From positions 410,008 through 474,007 of the forward strand of contig NZ_ARWB01000001.1 in NCBI RefSeq assembly GCF_000384475.1: a DNA stretch of 64,000 nucleotides, given 5' to 3'. Each line of letters starts with the position of its first letter. Within the stretch, counting starts at the first letter, position 1. The notes under the pieces are model-generated. The model ran no database searches and had not been told where the DNA came from. It was given only the letters and a program-made list of their open reading frames with translations. This document shows, in pieces, positions 20,128 to 28,207 of this stretch. This DNA comes from Methylopila sp. M107. GTDB lineage: Bacteria; Pseudomonadota; Alphaproteobacteria; Rhizobiales; Methylopilaceae. A program made the translations under genes and the position numbers.

Positions 20128-20247
20128 CTTGTCCCGGCCTCGAGCCGGGACCCAGACGCGCGGAGCGTGATCCAGAAGAACTCGCAGGTTGCGGCGTGAA
20201 GCCTTCGACGTCGCGGTTCTGGGTCCCGGCCCTGAGCCGGGAACAAG
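20128..20247. repeat. Palindromic intergenic repeat, family A, copy 2
   Basis: Arms at 20128-20153 and 20221-20247 match the arms of copy 1 (1337-1454) with one or two changes and a single-base insertion. The spacer is 67 bp and unrelated except for an initial AGACG(T/C)GCGG shared with copy 1. It separates two convergent genes and may serve as a bidirectional transcription stop or RNA 3' end. Confidence 0.88.
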
Positions 20248-20254
20248 AAGCGGG

Positions 20255-21025
20255 TCAATCTTCCGCGCCGGGCGTACGCCACGAGACGTGCTGTCCGCCG
20301 TCGACCGGCAGGATGGCCCCCGTGACGCTTCCCGCGCCGACGAGGTAGATCACCGCCTCGGCGATCTCGTCGGGGCTCGGTCCACGGCCGAGCGGCATGG
20401 CGGCGCACTGCCGCGCGAACTCTTCCCGAGACTGGCGCGGATTCTTCAGCGTCGGGCCCGGCCCGACGCCCACGACCCGCACGCGCGGCGCGAGCGCCTG
20501 GGCGAGCGTCACGGTCGCGGTCGCGAGCGCGGACTTTGCGAGCGTGTAGGAGACATGGGCGGGCGTCGGCTTCAGCACGCGCTGGTCGAGGATGTTGACC
20601 GCGCAGCCCGTCGCCCCGTCGTCGAGCTGCGCCGCGAAGGCCTCGATCAGGAAGACCGGCGCGCGCAGGTTGACGGCCATCTGGCGGTCCCACAGCGTGA
20701 CGTCGAGCGCGCCGACCGCATCGGTCTCGAACGACGAGGCGCTGTTCACCAGCACGCCAAGCGGACCAAGCGCGGCGCGGGCCTCCGCGACCAGCCGGTC
20801 GGGCGCCGCGGGGTCCGCCAGCTCGCCGCGCACGACGCACGCGCGCCCGCCGCCGTCGACGATCTCGCGCGCCACGAGCTCCGCCGCTGCGGCAGACCGA
20901 TTGGCGTGGAGCGCAATGGGGCGGCCGGTCCGCGCCAGCGCGCGGGCAATTGCGGCGCCGATGCGACGGCCGGCGCCGGTGACCAGCGCCGCGGCCGGTT
21001 CGTCGGGGGGGCTCGCGGCGGTCAT
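20255..21025 (-). CDS. SDR-family oxidoreductase, pteridine-reductase-like
   Basis: 256 residues of the short-chain dehydrogenase/reductase fold. The cofactor loop is T-G-A-G-R-R-I-G with a following A-L-H-A-N-R-S, which resembles PTR1/FolM-type pteridine reductases that use NADPH. The catalytic Y-T-L-A-K (Y-x-x-x-K) and the N-S-A-S motif are present, and it ends with the usual V-D-G-G-Q. FolM-like dihydropteridine reduction is plausible but not proven. It is divergent from the outer-membrane protein cluster. Confidence 0.83.
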   Translation of the reverse strand: MTAASPPDEPAAALVTGAGRRIGAAIARALARTGRPIALHANRSAAAAELVAREIVDGGGRACVVRGELADPAAPDRLVAEARAALGPLGVLVNSASSFETDAVGALDVTLWDRQMAVNLRAPVFLIEAFAAQLDDGATGCAVNILDQRVLKPTPAHVSYTLAKSALATATVTLAQALAPRVRVVGVGPGPTLKNPRQSREEFARQCAAMPLGRGPSPDEIAEAVIYLVGAGSVTGAILPVDGGQHVSWRTPGAED

Positions 21026-21311
21026 GCGAATGGGCCGAAACGGTTGAGCATCGGCGGGACGCTATACGAGCCGGCGTCCGCTCGCGAGCCCGCTCTGTTG
21101 CGCGATTGCAACGCATGCGACCCATCACACTTCGGGCGGAGACGCGCCACATTGCTGCGGTCTCCGCGCCAAAAAGCGCTGTCATTTCATCATCGTGAGT
21201 TTCTCCCGAGCAATCGATGGAACCTGCGGGGCCTTTCGGCGTTGCAGGTTTGATCGACCCTCGGGGGGTCCGGTCGCCGCCATCCGGCGCGATCGTCTGG
21301 AGTTCGGGTTG

Positions 21312-22004
21312 ATGTTTCGCAGATTGTGGCTTGTGAGCGCCGTCGCGCTCCTGCCGACGGGAGCGGCCTTGGCGGCCGACATTCCCGTGGCGGAGCCCGC
21401 CGCGACCGTCGCCGTTCCGTCCTTCACCTGGAGCGGCGCCTATGTGGGCGCGCAGCTCGGCTATGACTGGATGGATGCGGACAACCGCGCGCGCGGCTTC
21501 AGTCCCGGTTCGAAGCCGGACGGTCTTGCGGTCGGCGGCTTCGCGGGCCTCAACTACCAGCTCGACGGCTCGCCGCTCGTGCTCGGCGTCGAGGCCGACC
21601 TCAACTATTCGCACGCCAGGGGCGGCGCCACGACGCGCGCCTTCACGGGCGCGCCCGACACCAAGATCAGGAACGCGTTCGACTGGACCGGCGCAGTGCG
21701 CGGCCGTGTCGGCTACGCCTTCGATCGCTTCATGGTCTACGGCGCGGCCGGCGTCGCCTTCGCGGACCACGAGGTCAAGGCGAAGGGCGCGGTCGGCGGC
21801 TCCGACGACAACATCGCGGTGGGCTGGACGATCGGCGGCGGCGTCGAGACGGCGCTCACCGACAACATCACGGCGCGGGTGGAATACCGCTATTCGGATT
21901 TCGGGACGGACAGCTTCAGCGTCGCCAATACGCGCGTGAAGTCCGACGTCACGGACAACCGGGTCATGCTTGGCCTCGGTTACAAGTTCTCGACCGGCTG
22001 GTGA
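21312..22004 (+). CDS. Outer-membrane beta-barrel protein, Omp25/31 type (paralogue 1)
   Basis: 230 residues. Signal peptide ending A-L-A-A-D, then the family opening F-T-W-S-G-A-Y-V-G-A-Q-L-G-Y and alternating beta strands (V-G-G-F-A-G-L-N-Y-Q-L-D, R-G-R-V-G-Y-A-F-D-R-F-M-V-Y-G-A-A-G-V-A-F). It ends with an aromatic-rich strand G-L-G-Y-K-F-S-T-G-W. These small 8-stranded barrels are major surface proteins in Hyphomicrobiales. First of four adjacent paralogues. The ATG at 21312 opens the signal peptide. Confidence 0.9.
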   Translation: MFRRLWLVSAVALLPTGAALAADIPVAEPAATVAVPSFTWSGAYVGAQLGYDWMDADNRARGFSPGSKPDGLAVGGFAGLNYQLDGSPLVLGVEADLNYSHARGGATTRAFTGAPDTKIRNAFDWTGAVRGRVGYAFDRFMVYGAAGVAFADHEVKAKGAVGGSDDNIAVGWTIGGGVETALTDNITARVEYRYSDFGTDSFSVANTRVKSDVTDNRVMLGLGYKFSTGW

Positions 22005-22233
22005 TCAGATCTGACCATGATTTGATCGGATACAGGGCCGACTGAGAAGGAAAGAACGGGATATACGTCTCGTAGAGTCACGTCACGCTGGAACAAGCGT
22101 GGCGCGGAATGCCTGACTATTGCGTATAGCTGTGGCGATATTACCACGCTCAACTCGATAGTCGGTTCGTGGGGTAACCAGTAACCGGCAGCTGCGTTAA
22201 GTGGCGTGCAGGAAAACTTCGAGGTACAGAGTT

Positions 22234-22896
22234 ATGATCCGCACTATGCTTCTCGGCGTCGCTTCGGTCGCCGCCATCGCCGTCGCCGTCCCGGCCGCCC
22301 AAGCGGCGGATCTCCCGATGGAGCCGGCCCCCGTCGTCTCGGCCCCGGTGCCGTCTTTCAGCTGGACCGGCCCCTATATCGGCGTTCAGGGCGGCTATAA
22401 CTGGCAGCGCGCGTCGAACGCCAAGGTCGACGGCTGGTCGGTCGGCGGCTACGCCGGCTACAACTACCAGTTCGGCGAAGGCTCGGGCGCGGTGATCGGC
22501 ATCGAGACCGACATCAACTACGCCAACATCGACGGCCGTCGCGGCAACGGCGCCGGCGCCCGCACCAAGGTCAGCCAGGACTGGAACGGCGCGACCCGCG
22601 CCCGTCTCGGCTACGCGTTCGACCGCTTCCTCGCCTACGGCGCGGCGGGCGTGGCCTATGGCGACCGCGAGCTTAAGCGCACGCCGGGCGGCCGCGACAG
22701 CAAGACCGCGGTCGGCTGGACCGTCGGCGGCGGTCTCGAATACGCCGTCACGGACAACGTCGCGCTGCGCGGCGAGTACCGCTACACCGATTACGGCAAG
22801 GACAAGTTCAACCTTGGCAATTTCTCCACCAAGGGCAGCGCCACCGAACATCGCGTGATGGGCGGCGTCGCGGTCAAGTTCGACTCGCCGTTCTGA
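22234..22896 (+). CDS. Outer-membrane beta-barrel protein, Omp25/31 type (paralogue 2)
   Basis: 220 residues; signal peptide cleaved after A-Q-A (A-A-D-L-P-M follows). It shares with its neighbours F-S-W-T-G-P-Y-I-G-V-Q-G-G-Y, the Y-N-Y-Q-F strand and V-G-W-T-V-G-G-G-L-E-Y-A-V-T-D-N-V, and ends F-D-S-P-F. GAGGT eight bases before the ATG decides the start. It is followed by a strong intrinsic terminator at 22936-22968, so it is the last gene of its transcript, and the 229 bp before it probably hold its own promoter. Confidence 0.92.
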   Translation: MIRTMLLGVASVAAIAVAVPAAQAADLPMEPAPVVSAPVPSFSWTGPYIGVQGGYNWQRASNAKVDGWSVGGYAGYNYQFGEGSGAVIGIETDINYANIDGRRGNGAGARTKVSQDWNGATRARLGYAFDRFLAYGAAGVAYGDRELKRTPGGRDSKTAVGWTVGGGLEYAVTDNVALRGEYRYTDYGKDKFNLGNFSTKGSATEHRVMGGVAVKFDSPF

Positions 22897-22935
22897 GCAA
22901 GGCTGCGCCCAAGGGCGCAGGCTGAAGGCTTTGGA

Positions 22936-22968
22936 AACCCCGCGACGAAAGTCGCGGGGTTTTTGTTT
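22936..22968 (+). terminator. Intrinsic terminator
   Basis: Perfect GC-rich hairpin CCCCGCGAC-GAAA-GTCGCGGGG with A residues before and TTTTTGTTT after; it follows outer-membrane paralogue 2 by about 40 bp. Confidence 0.92.
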
Positions 22969-23124
22969 AGCGGCGGCTAACCTTTACGTCTCGCTAAGAC
23001 TCACCCCGATAGGGTCCCGGACAGACGGCGGGGCGCTCTGTATGCGGCGCCCGCGTCGCGTTTTGTGTTCCTGTGCGCGTTCCGGGCGATCCCCCCGCCC
23101 GGCGAGTGAGTATCGAGGTCTGTC

Positions 23125-23793
23125 ATGTTGCGTATCGTCTCCGTCGCGGCGCTCGCCGCAGCCGCTTTCGCCGCCCCCGCTTTCGCCGCCGACCTGCCGA
23201 TGTATGAACCGGCTCCGGTCGCCGCCTCCGGCACGACCTGGTCCGGGCCCTATGCGGGCGTCCAGGCCGGCTACGCCAAGGGCCATGCGACCAACCGCGG
23301 CGGCAATTCGAACACCGAGCCCAAGGGCTTCACCGTCGGCGGCTTCGTCGGCGCCAACCATCAGTTCGACGGTTCGCCGGTCGTCATCGGCGCCGAGACC
23401 GACCTGAACTACGACACCATGAAGGACAACGACAACGTGCCGCGCGGCCGTGTCGGGAACCAGCTGAACTGGTCTGGCGCCACGCGCGGCCGCATCGGCT
23501 ACGGCACCGACCGCGTGCTGGTCTACGGCGCGGCCGGCCTCGCCTATGGCGGCCACGAGGCGTCGCGCCGCGTCGGCAACCGTCCCGGCTCCAGCCAGGA
23601 CAAGACCGCGGTCGGCTACACGGTCGGCGGCGGCGTCGAGACGATCGTCGCGGACAACGTCACGGCTCGCGTCGACTATCGCTACAACGACTACGGCACC
23701 GACAAGTTCAAGGTCGCCAATGGCGGCATGAAGTCGAACCTGACCGAGAACCGCCTCACCGGCGGCCTCGCCTACAAGTTCAGCTCCTGGTGA
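23125..23793 (+). CDS. Outer-membrane beta-barrel protein, Omp25/31 type (paralogue 3)
   Basis: 222 residues; signal peptide ending A-F-A-A-D-L-P-M-Y, then T-W-S-G-P-Y-A-G-V-Q-A-G-Y. The barrel strands align with paralogues 1 and 2 (V-G-G-F-V-G-A-N, V-Y-G-A-A-G-L-A-Y-G, V-G-G-G-V-E-T-I-V-A-D-N-V) and it ends Y-K-F-S-S-W. It is bounded by terminators on both sides (22936-22968 and 23831-23863), so it is a monocistronic unit. Confidence 0.92.
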   Translation: MLRIVSVAALAAAAFAAPAFAADLPMYEPAPVAASGTTWSGPYAGVQAGYAKGHATNRGGNSNTEPKGFTVGGFVGANHQFDGSPVVIGAETDLNYDTMKDNDNVPRGRVGNQLNWSGATRGRIGYGTDRVLVYGAAGLAYGGHEASRRVGNRPGSSQDKTAVGYTVGGGVETIVADNVTARVDYRYNDYGTDKFKVANGGMKSNLTENRLTGGLAYKFSSW

Positions 23794-23830
23794 GCTGACC
23801 GCCGCTCCCATTGCGGGGGCGCGATCGTTC

Positions 23831-23863
23831 GGGCCCTGCGGCGTGAGCCGTGGGGCCCTTTCT
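23831..23863 (+). terminator. Intrinsic terminator
   Basis: GGGCCCTGCGGC-GTGA-GCCGTGGGGCCC stem with two imperfect positions, followed by TTTCTC. It follows paralogue 3 by about 38 bp. Confidence 0.75.
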
Positions 23864-24006
23864 CGTTCCGGGCCTAAGGCCGGTTAACCGTTCGTTGACT
23901 CCGTCGAATCTTAACTTCGCCAGATACGATCCGTTAACCGGTTCGTTGCCAGGCGTTCCGCAAGATCGGGTTCGCCGACACCGCCGAACGGGAACCGAAC
24001 GCCGCG

Positions 24007-24582
24007 ATGAAGAGCTCCGCCTGCCTCTGCGTCCCACTGCTCGTCATGCTCGCTGCGCCCGCGCGCGCGGCGGATGCGAGCGTGGACGTCGCGCCGTCCT
24101 CCGAGTGGAGCGGTCCGTGGGCGGGCGTGCTGGGATCCGTCGGCGGGCTCGACGGCGACGGGGCGATGGCCGGCGTCGCGGCGGGCTATGACGCGCAGTT
24201 CGACCACATCGTGATCGGCGTCGACGGCGACGTCTCGGGCGGCGGCATCGATGCGCGGCGGCTGGGCGGCAGGTTCGAGATCGAGGCGCTTGGGACCATC
24301 CGGGCGCGGGTCGGCTATGCCTTCGAGCGCTTCGTGCTCTACGGCGCCGCGGGCGTCGCTTTCGCCTCGGCCGAATACGCCCGCAATGGCCGGCGCGATC
24401 ACGAGACCCTGTTCGGCTGGACGGTCGGCGGCGGGCTCGACGTGAAGGTGACGGGAAGCGTCAGCGCCCGCGCCGAGGTCCTGTATGTCGATCTCGACCG
24501 CCGCAGTTTCGACGCCGACGGACCGGCCGGCTTCGGACCCTCAGGCGGAATCGCGCGGCTTGGGCTGAGCTACCGCTTTTAA
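24007..24582 (+). CDS. Outer-membrane beta-barrel protein, Omp25/31 type (divergent paralogue 4)
   Basis: 191 residues, shorter than its three neighbours. The signal peptide ends A-R-A-A-D. It keeps E-W-S-G-P-W-A-G-V, A-R-V-G-Y-A-F-E-R-F-V-L-Y-G-A-A-G-V-A-F and a terminal L-S-Y-R-F aromatic strand, but one extracellular loop is shorter. It is the most diverged of the tandem family. Confidence 0.87.
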   Translation: MKSSACLCVPLLVMLAAPARAADASVDVAPSSEWSGPWAGVLGSVGGLDGDGAMAGVAAGYDAQFDHIVIGVDGDVSGGGIDARRLGGRFEIEALGTIRARVGYAFERFVLYGAAGVAFASAEYARNGRRDHETLFGWTVGGGLDVKVTGSVSARAEVLYVDLDRRSFDADGPAGFGPSGGIARLGLSYRF

Positions 24583-24667
24583 TTGCCATCCGACCTATTC
24601 ACACGCGCGTCTCGCCGCCTAGTTAGCCTGCTCCCTGAGGGGGCATGACAAAGCGGGAGTGCACAGC

Positions 24668-25108
24668 ATGGGCGTGTTCGATTTCATCAAGGAAGTCGGG
24701 GAGAAGATTTTCGGCTCCGGCGAGGCCGCCGCCTCTCCGGCTGCGGACAAGATCAAGGAAGAGCTGAAGAAAAACGGCCTCGACAGCGACAAGGTCAAGG
24801 TCACGGTCGACGGCGACAAGGTGACGATCGGCGGCGACGTGCCGTCCGACGAGGTGCGCCAGAAGATCATCATCGCGGCCGGCAACACGCTCGGCACCGC
24901 CAAGGTCGAGGAGAACCTCACCGTGGCGGGCGCGGCTCCCGCGCCGGAGAAGTTCTACACGGTCAAGAAGGGCGACACGCTCTCGGAGATCGCGCAGTCG
25001 CAGCTCGGCAAGGCGAGCCGCTATAACGACATCTTCGAGGCCAACAAGCCGATGCTGAAGCATCCGGACAAGATCTATCCGGGCCAGGTGCTGCGCATCC
25101 CGGCGTAA
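24668..25108 (+). CDS. kbp: BON and LysM domain protein (Kbp/YgaU-like)
   Basis: 146 residues. The start M-G-V-F-D-F-I-K-E-V-G-E-K is the Kbp/YgaU pattern; a BON domain covers about 25-85 and a LysM domain about 95-144 (Y-T-V-K-K-G-D-T-L-S-E-I-A). The Escherichia coli homologue is a cytoplasmic potassium-binding stress protein, but LysM may also bind peptidoglycan. No signal peptide is present. The ATG at 24668 has GGGAG nine bases upstream, and the GTG at 24659 is less likely. A terminator follows at 25132. Confidence 0.9.
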   Translation: MGVFDFIKEVGEKIFGSGEAAASPAADKIKEELKKNGLDSDKVKVTVDGDKVTIGGDVPSDEVRQKIIIAAGNTLGTAKVEENLTVAGAAPAPEKFYTVKKGDTLSEIAQSQLGKASRYNDIFEANKPMLKHPDKIYPGQVLRIPA

Positions 25109-25131
25109 GCTGGCGGCTTTCGAGACAGAGA

Positions 25132-25166
25132 AACGGGCCGGGCGTTCGCGCTCCGGCCCGTTCTTT
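25132..25166 (+). terminator. Intrinsic terminator, possibly bidirectional
   Basis: AACGGGCCGG and CCGGCCCGTT form a 10-bp stem with an 11-base loop, followed by CTTTC. It lies between kbp and the convergent gst gene and could stop both; the plus-strand T-run is the better one. Confidence 0.8.
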
Positions 25167-25765
25167 CAATGTGCGGCGGTTGCGGCGAAAGCGGGGTTCG
25201 CCGACGCGAAATCGTCGAGCCACGCCACCAGCTTCGGATGGTCCGCGCGCCAGCGCCCCTCGAAGCGAAGGTCGAGATAGCCGAGCGCGCAGGCGAGCGC
25301 GATCTGGCCGATCTCGGTTACCTGCGCGGGCGGCGCCGCTTCCAGAAACGCCAGCGCGCGCGAGACCTTGCCGGCCTGCAGCTCCGCCCAGCGGACGGAC
25401 CGTTCGGTTTCGGCGCGCAGCCGGATTTCATAGACCTGCAGCAGCGCCGCGTCGCACAGCCCGTCGCAGAGCGCCTGCAGTCGCAGCGCCGCGAAGCGCG
25501 CCGCGGGATCGGCCGGGATGACGCGGCCGCCGCCGCCGAGCCAGTCCAGATATTCCACGATCACCCGGCTGTCGTAGAGCGTCTCGCCGTCGCCGATCTC
25601 GAGCGCCGGGATCTTGCCCAGCGGGTTGACCGCCCGAATCCGATCGTCGGGGTTCGAGGTGTCGGTCGCCACGATATCGATACGGTCGATCAGCCCAAGC
25701 GTTCTGGCGACGATCTTGACCTTGCGTCCGAACGGCGAGGCGGGCGACGAGCGCAGCACGAGCAT
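25166..25765 (-). CDS. Glutathione S-transferase family protein
   Basis: 199 residues. The N-terminal thioredoxin-like domain begins L-V-L-R-S-S-P-A-S-P-F-G-R-K-V and carries the cis-proline and D-S-R motif (I-P-A-L, Y-D-S-R-V-I-V-E-Y); an all-helical C-domain covers about 85-195. Serine in the S-P-A-S-P-F loop is the probable catalytic residue. The substrate is unknown. It is monocistronic and convergent with kbp. Confidence 0.87.
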   Translation of the reverse strand: MLVLRSSPASPFGRKVKIVARTLGLIDRIDIVATDTSNPDDRIRAVNPLGKIPALEIGDGETLYDSRVIVEYLDWLGGGGRVIPADPAARFAALRLQALCDGLCDAALLQVYEIRLRAETERSVRWAELQAGKVSRALAFLEAAPPAQVTEIGQIALACALGYLDLRFEGRWRADHPKLVAWLDDFASANPAFAATAAH

Positions 25766-25926
25766 GGGCGATATCCCCTGGGAGCGGAACCCGAGGGCGT
25801 AACGGCGCCGGGCGGTCGCGGCAAGCCGTTCGCCGCCCTGATCGGACGCGCGCCAGCAATGCGGGCGGCGCTATGGCCGCCCGCATTGCGCGTTCTGACG
25901 AAGCCGGCGCCTGAGGGCGCCGCGCG

Positions 25927-26139
25927 TCAGCTCACCGTGATGTTGACGGCCTTCGGGCCCTTGCCCTTGCGGTCGGGCTCGACGTCGAAGGAGACCTGCT
26001 GGCCCTCCGACAGGGTCGTGAGACCCGACCGGGTCACAGCCGAGACGTGCACGAAGATGTCCGTGCCGCCGTCATCCGGCTTGATGAACCCATACCCCTT
26101 CTCGGAGTTGAAAAACTTGACCGTGCCGCTCTGCGCCAT
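25927..26139 (-). CDS. cspA: Cold-shock domain protein, CspA family
   Basis: 70 residues, one cold-shock OB fold with RNP1 K-G-Y-G-F-I and RNP2 D-I-F-V-H-V. It binds single-stranded nucleic acids and melts RNA structure. The start at 26139 has GGGGAA seven bases upstream. The open frame upstream of it is not part of the protein. A long A+T-richer leader (26140-26270) is in keeping with csp mRNAs, which are usually regulated through the 5' UTR. Confidence 0.95.
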   Translation of the reverse strand: MAQSGTVKFFNSEKGYGFIKPDDGGTDIFVHVSAVTRSGLTTLSEGQQVSFDVEPDRKGKGPKAVNITVS

Positions 26140-26271
26140 CGAAATTCCCCCTGCCACCAAATTCGGTCGACCGCCTGTCTGCATGTCTTGCGCACGCGCA
26201 AAGACACCCCCGCAGAACGGCAAGTCTTCCAAGTGTGTTTGGTAGCGTCATCAGCGGCGGTATGGCAAGGC

Positions 26272-26302
26272 GAAAAAGTGGCGTGTTCCGGGCGGAACCG
26301 CC
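26272..26302 (-). terminator. Intrinsic terminator of rlmJ
   Basis: On the minus strand GGCGGTTCC-GCCC-GGAACACGCC is followed by ACTTTTTC. It lies just after the rlmJ stop and before the cspA leader. Confidence 0.75.
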
Positions 26303-26308
26303 TCATTC

Positions 26309-27145
26309 CTAAGCGGCGGCGAGCACGTCTGCGATCGCCCGCGCGCCGGGTCCCTGACCGAGCGCTTTCGCAAGATCCGGCCCGGCCGCCTCGAATTCCT
26401 CGGCGAGGCGCCAAGGCGGATTGGCGACCAGCATGCCGGAGCCCGCCAGGACCTTGGAGTCGACCGGCGCGCGTACCAAAAGTTGTAAATTGATCAATTT
26501 TGGAATGCCAGCAGTCGCGACCCGCTCCAGAAGCGCGCGCGTTTCGACTGGGGCCTTCACCGGATACCACAAGGCGAAACAGCCCGTCGGCCAGACGAAG
26601 AACGCCTTCAGGAACCGCTCCGCCATGCGGGCGTATTCGCCGGGCTCCTCGAAGGGCGGATCGATCAGAACAAGGCCGCGCCGTTCGGGCGGCGGCAGCC
26701 AGGCGTTGAGAGCGGTCCAGCCGTCGATTTCGACCGCCTTCACGCGGCGGTCCCGCGCGAAATTATCCGATAGAGCAAGAAAATCCTTGGGATGCTTCTC
26801 GCAGAGTCTCAGGCGGTCGGTCTCGCGCGCGAGCCGGCGCACGATCTCGGGCGAGCCCGGATAGGCGTCCTCGCGCAGGCCGAGAAGGCTCTCGCGCCAC
26901 GGGCCGAGCAGCGCCTCGGCCGCGGCGCCGAAGGTCCGTCCGCGCAGCCGGCCGACGCCGTTGCGCCACTCGCCGGTCTTTTCGGCTTCTTCGCCGGAAA
27001 GATCGTAGAGCCCGACGCCCGCATGGGTGTCGAGATAGGACCAGGGCGCGGGCTTGGCGTTGAGATGCTGGACGATCTTCGCCAGCACGACGTGCTTCAG
27101 GACGTCCGCAAAATTTCCGGCGTGGTAGGCGTGACGATAATTCAG
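26309..27145 (-). CDS. rlmJ: 23S rRNA (adenine(2030)-N6)-methyltransferase RlmJ, apparent CTG start
   Basis: Methylates A2030 of 23S rRNA. 278 residues if translation starts at the CTG at 27145. The family N-terminus N-Y-R-H-A-Y-H-A-G-N-F-A-D-V-L-K-H is fully present and begins directly after that CTG; the first ATG/GTG-type start inside the frame (27088) would delete these catalytic-domain residues. The CTG overlaps the TGA of the upstream cupin gene as CTGA, imitating the ATGA coupling seen at other genes. Other motifs: T-H-A-G-V-G-L-Y and the catalytic D-P-P-F-E. A terminator follows. Confidence 0.88.
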   Translation of the reverse strand: MNYRHAYHAGNFADVLKHVVLAKIVQHLNAKPAPWSYLDTHAGVGLYDLSGEEAEKTGEWRNGVGRLRGRTFGAAAEALLGPWRESLLGLREDAYPGSPEIVRRLARETDRLRLCEKHPKDFLALSDNFARDRRVKAVEIDGWTALNAWLPPPERRGLVLIDPPFEEPGEYARMAERFLKAFFVWPTGCFALWYPVKAPVETRALLERVATAGIPKLINLQLLVRAPVDSKVLAGSGMLVANPPWRLAEEFEAAGPDLAKALGQGPGARAIADVLAAA

Positions 27146-27540
27146 CCGACCGCCTCATCGTCCGATGGCGGCGGCAGCATCACGACAAAGTCCTTCGAGC
27201 AGGCTTCGAGAACCTTCCAGACGCCCGAAAAACCAGGCTCCAGCACCAACGCGTCGCCGGGGCCGAGCGTCACCGGGTCGCCGCCGCCGTCGGGCGTCAC
27301 GACGCAGGAGCCCGAGCGCAGCCGGCACCACTCCCATTCGTCATAGGCGACCTTCCAGGCGCCCTCGGTCGCTTCCCAGACGCCGGTGAACAGCCGCCCG
27401 TCCGGCGCCTCGTAATTGACGAGGGTGCGGAAAGCGGGCTTGCCCTCGACCACGCGGTCGGCCGGCGGCGCGCTGTTCTCCCAGCGCTCGATCACGTTCG
27501 GCGTGTGGAGCCGCATCGCGGCCTCGGCGAATTCGTTCAT
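27142..27540 (-). CDS. Cupin-fold protein (DUF861-like)
   Basis: 132 residues. Start ATG at 27540 after GAGGTG. The pattern is W-E-N-S-A-P-P-A, then G-V-W-E-A-T-E-G-A-W-K-V-A-Y-D-E-W-E-W-C, S-G-S-C-V-V-T-P-D-G-G and P-G-D-A-L-V-L-E-P-G-F-S-G-V-W-K-V. This is the small cupin type (EutQ/ureidoglycolate-like) of unknown substrate; a glutamate sits where a metal ligand is often found. The stop overlaps the rlmJ start. It lies downstream of the RNase T2 gene's stop by only four bases. Confidence 0.8.
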   Translation of the reverse strand: MNEFAEAAMRLHTPNVIERWENSAPPADRVVEGKPAFRTLVNYEAPDGRLFTGVWEATEGAWKVAYDEWEWCRLRSGSCVVTPDGGGDPVTLGPGDALVLEPGFSGVWKVLEACSKDFVVMLPPPSDDEAVG

Positions 27541-27544
27541 CTCG

Positions 27545-28207
27545 TCACCTCGTTCCCGCCGCCGGCAGCGACACGCGGCTCGCCCGGCAGGCGCGGCGGT
27601 CGACTTCCGCGCAGGGGCGGAACTCAAGGTCCTTCGACAGGCAGATCCTCACCTCCTGCAGGTCGCCGCGCACGCAGCTCACCGCGACGCCGGACGGCTT
27701 CATGCCGCGGTTGGCGTCCACGAAGGCGCGCTCGACCTCGGCCGGCGAGACGTCGCGCTGGTCGGTCGCCTGCTGGAACTCGGTCGGGATCACGACCTTT
27801 TCATAGGCCGCGCGCACCTGCTCGAAATAGCCGCGCGGGTCGAGGCCAGAGCAGGTCCCGTGCTTGCGCCATTGATAGCGGATGAGGCCGGGGCTCGGCA
27901 TGATGTCGAGCAGTTCGTCGACCTGCGCGCGGGTCGGGTTGCGGCCGGTGACGAAGCAGTCGCTCGGGAAGCCGCGCTCATATTGCGGCCAGAGCCCGTG
28001 CGTCACGAAAGCGAAACTCTTGTTCCCGCCGCATTGCGCGCCGTCGGGCCTGTCGCCCTTGTTCGCGCAGTAGGTCGGCGACCAGGAGAGCGCCAGCACA
28101 TAGAAGTCGAAGTCGCCCGCACGCCCGCCGCCGCGGCCCTGGGCGGCCGCGGGAACGGCGGACGACGCCAGCATAAACAGGCATGCGAGAAGCGCGAAGA
28201 CCCTCAC
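27545..28207 (-). CDS. Secreted ribonuclease T2
   Basis: 220 residues with a signal peptide (R-V-F-A-L-L-A-C-L-F-M-L-A-S-S-A-V-P-A-A-A-Q). Both catalytic boxes are intact: F-V-T-H-G-L-W-P-Q-Y (H70) and W-R-K-H-G-T-C-S (K115, H116). Six or more cysteines are suited to periplasmic disulfides. It would degrade RNA in the periplasm. The start is GTG and overlaps the TGA of the upstream secreted protein (GTGA), so the two are coupled. Confidence 0.92.
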   Translation of the reverse strand: MRVFALLACLFMLASSAVPAAAQGRGGGRAGDFDFYVLALSWSPTYCANKGDRPDGAQCGGNKSFAFVTHGLWPQYERGFPSDCFVTGRNPTRAQVDELLDIMPSPGLIRYQWRKHGTCSGLDPRGYFEQVRAAYEKVVIPTEFQQATDQRDVSPAEVERAFVDANRGMKPSGVAVSCVRGDLQEVRICLSKDLEFRPCAEVDRRACRASRVSLPAAGTR

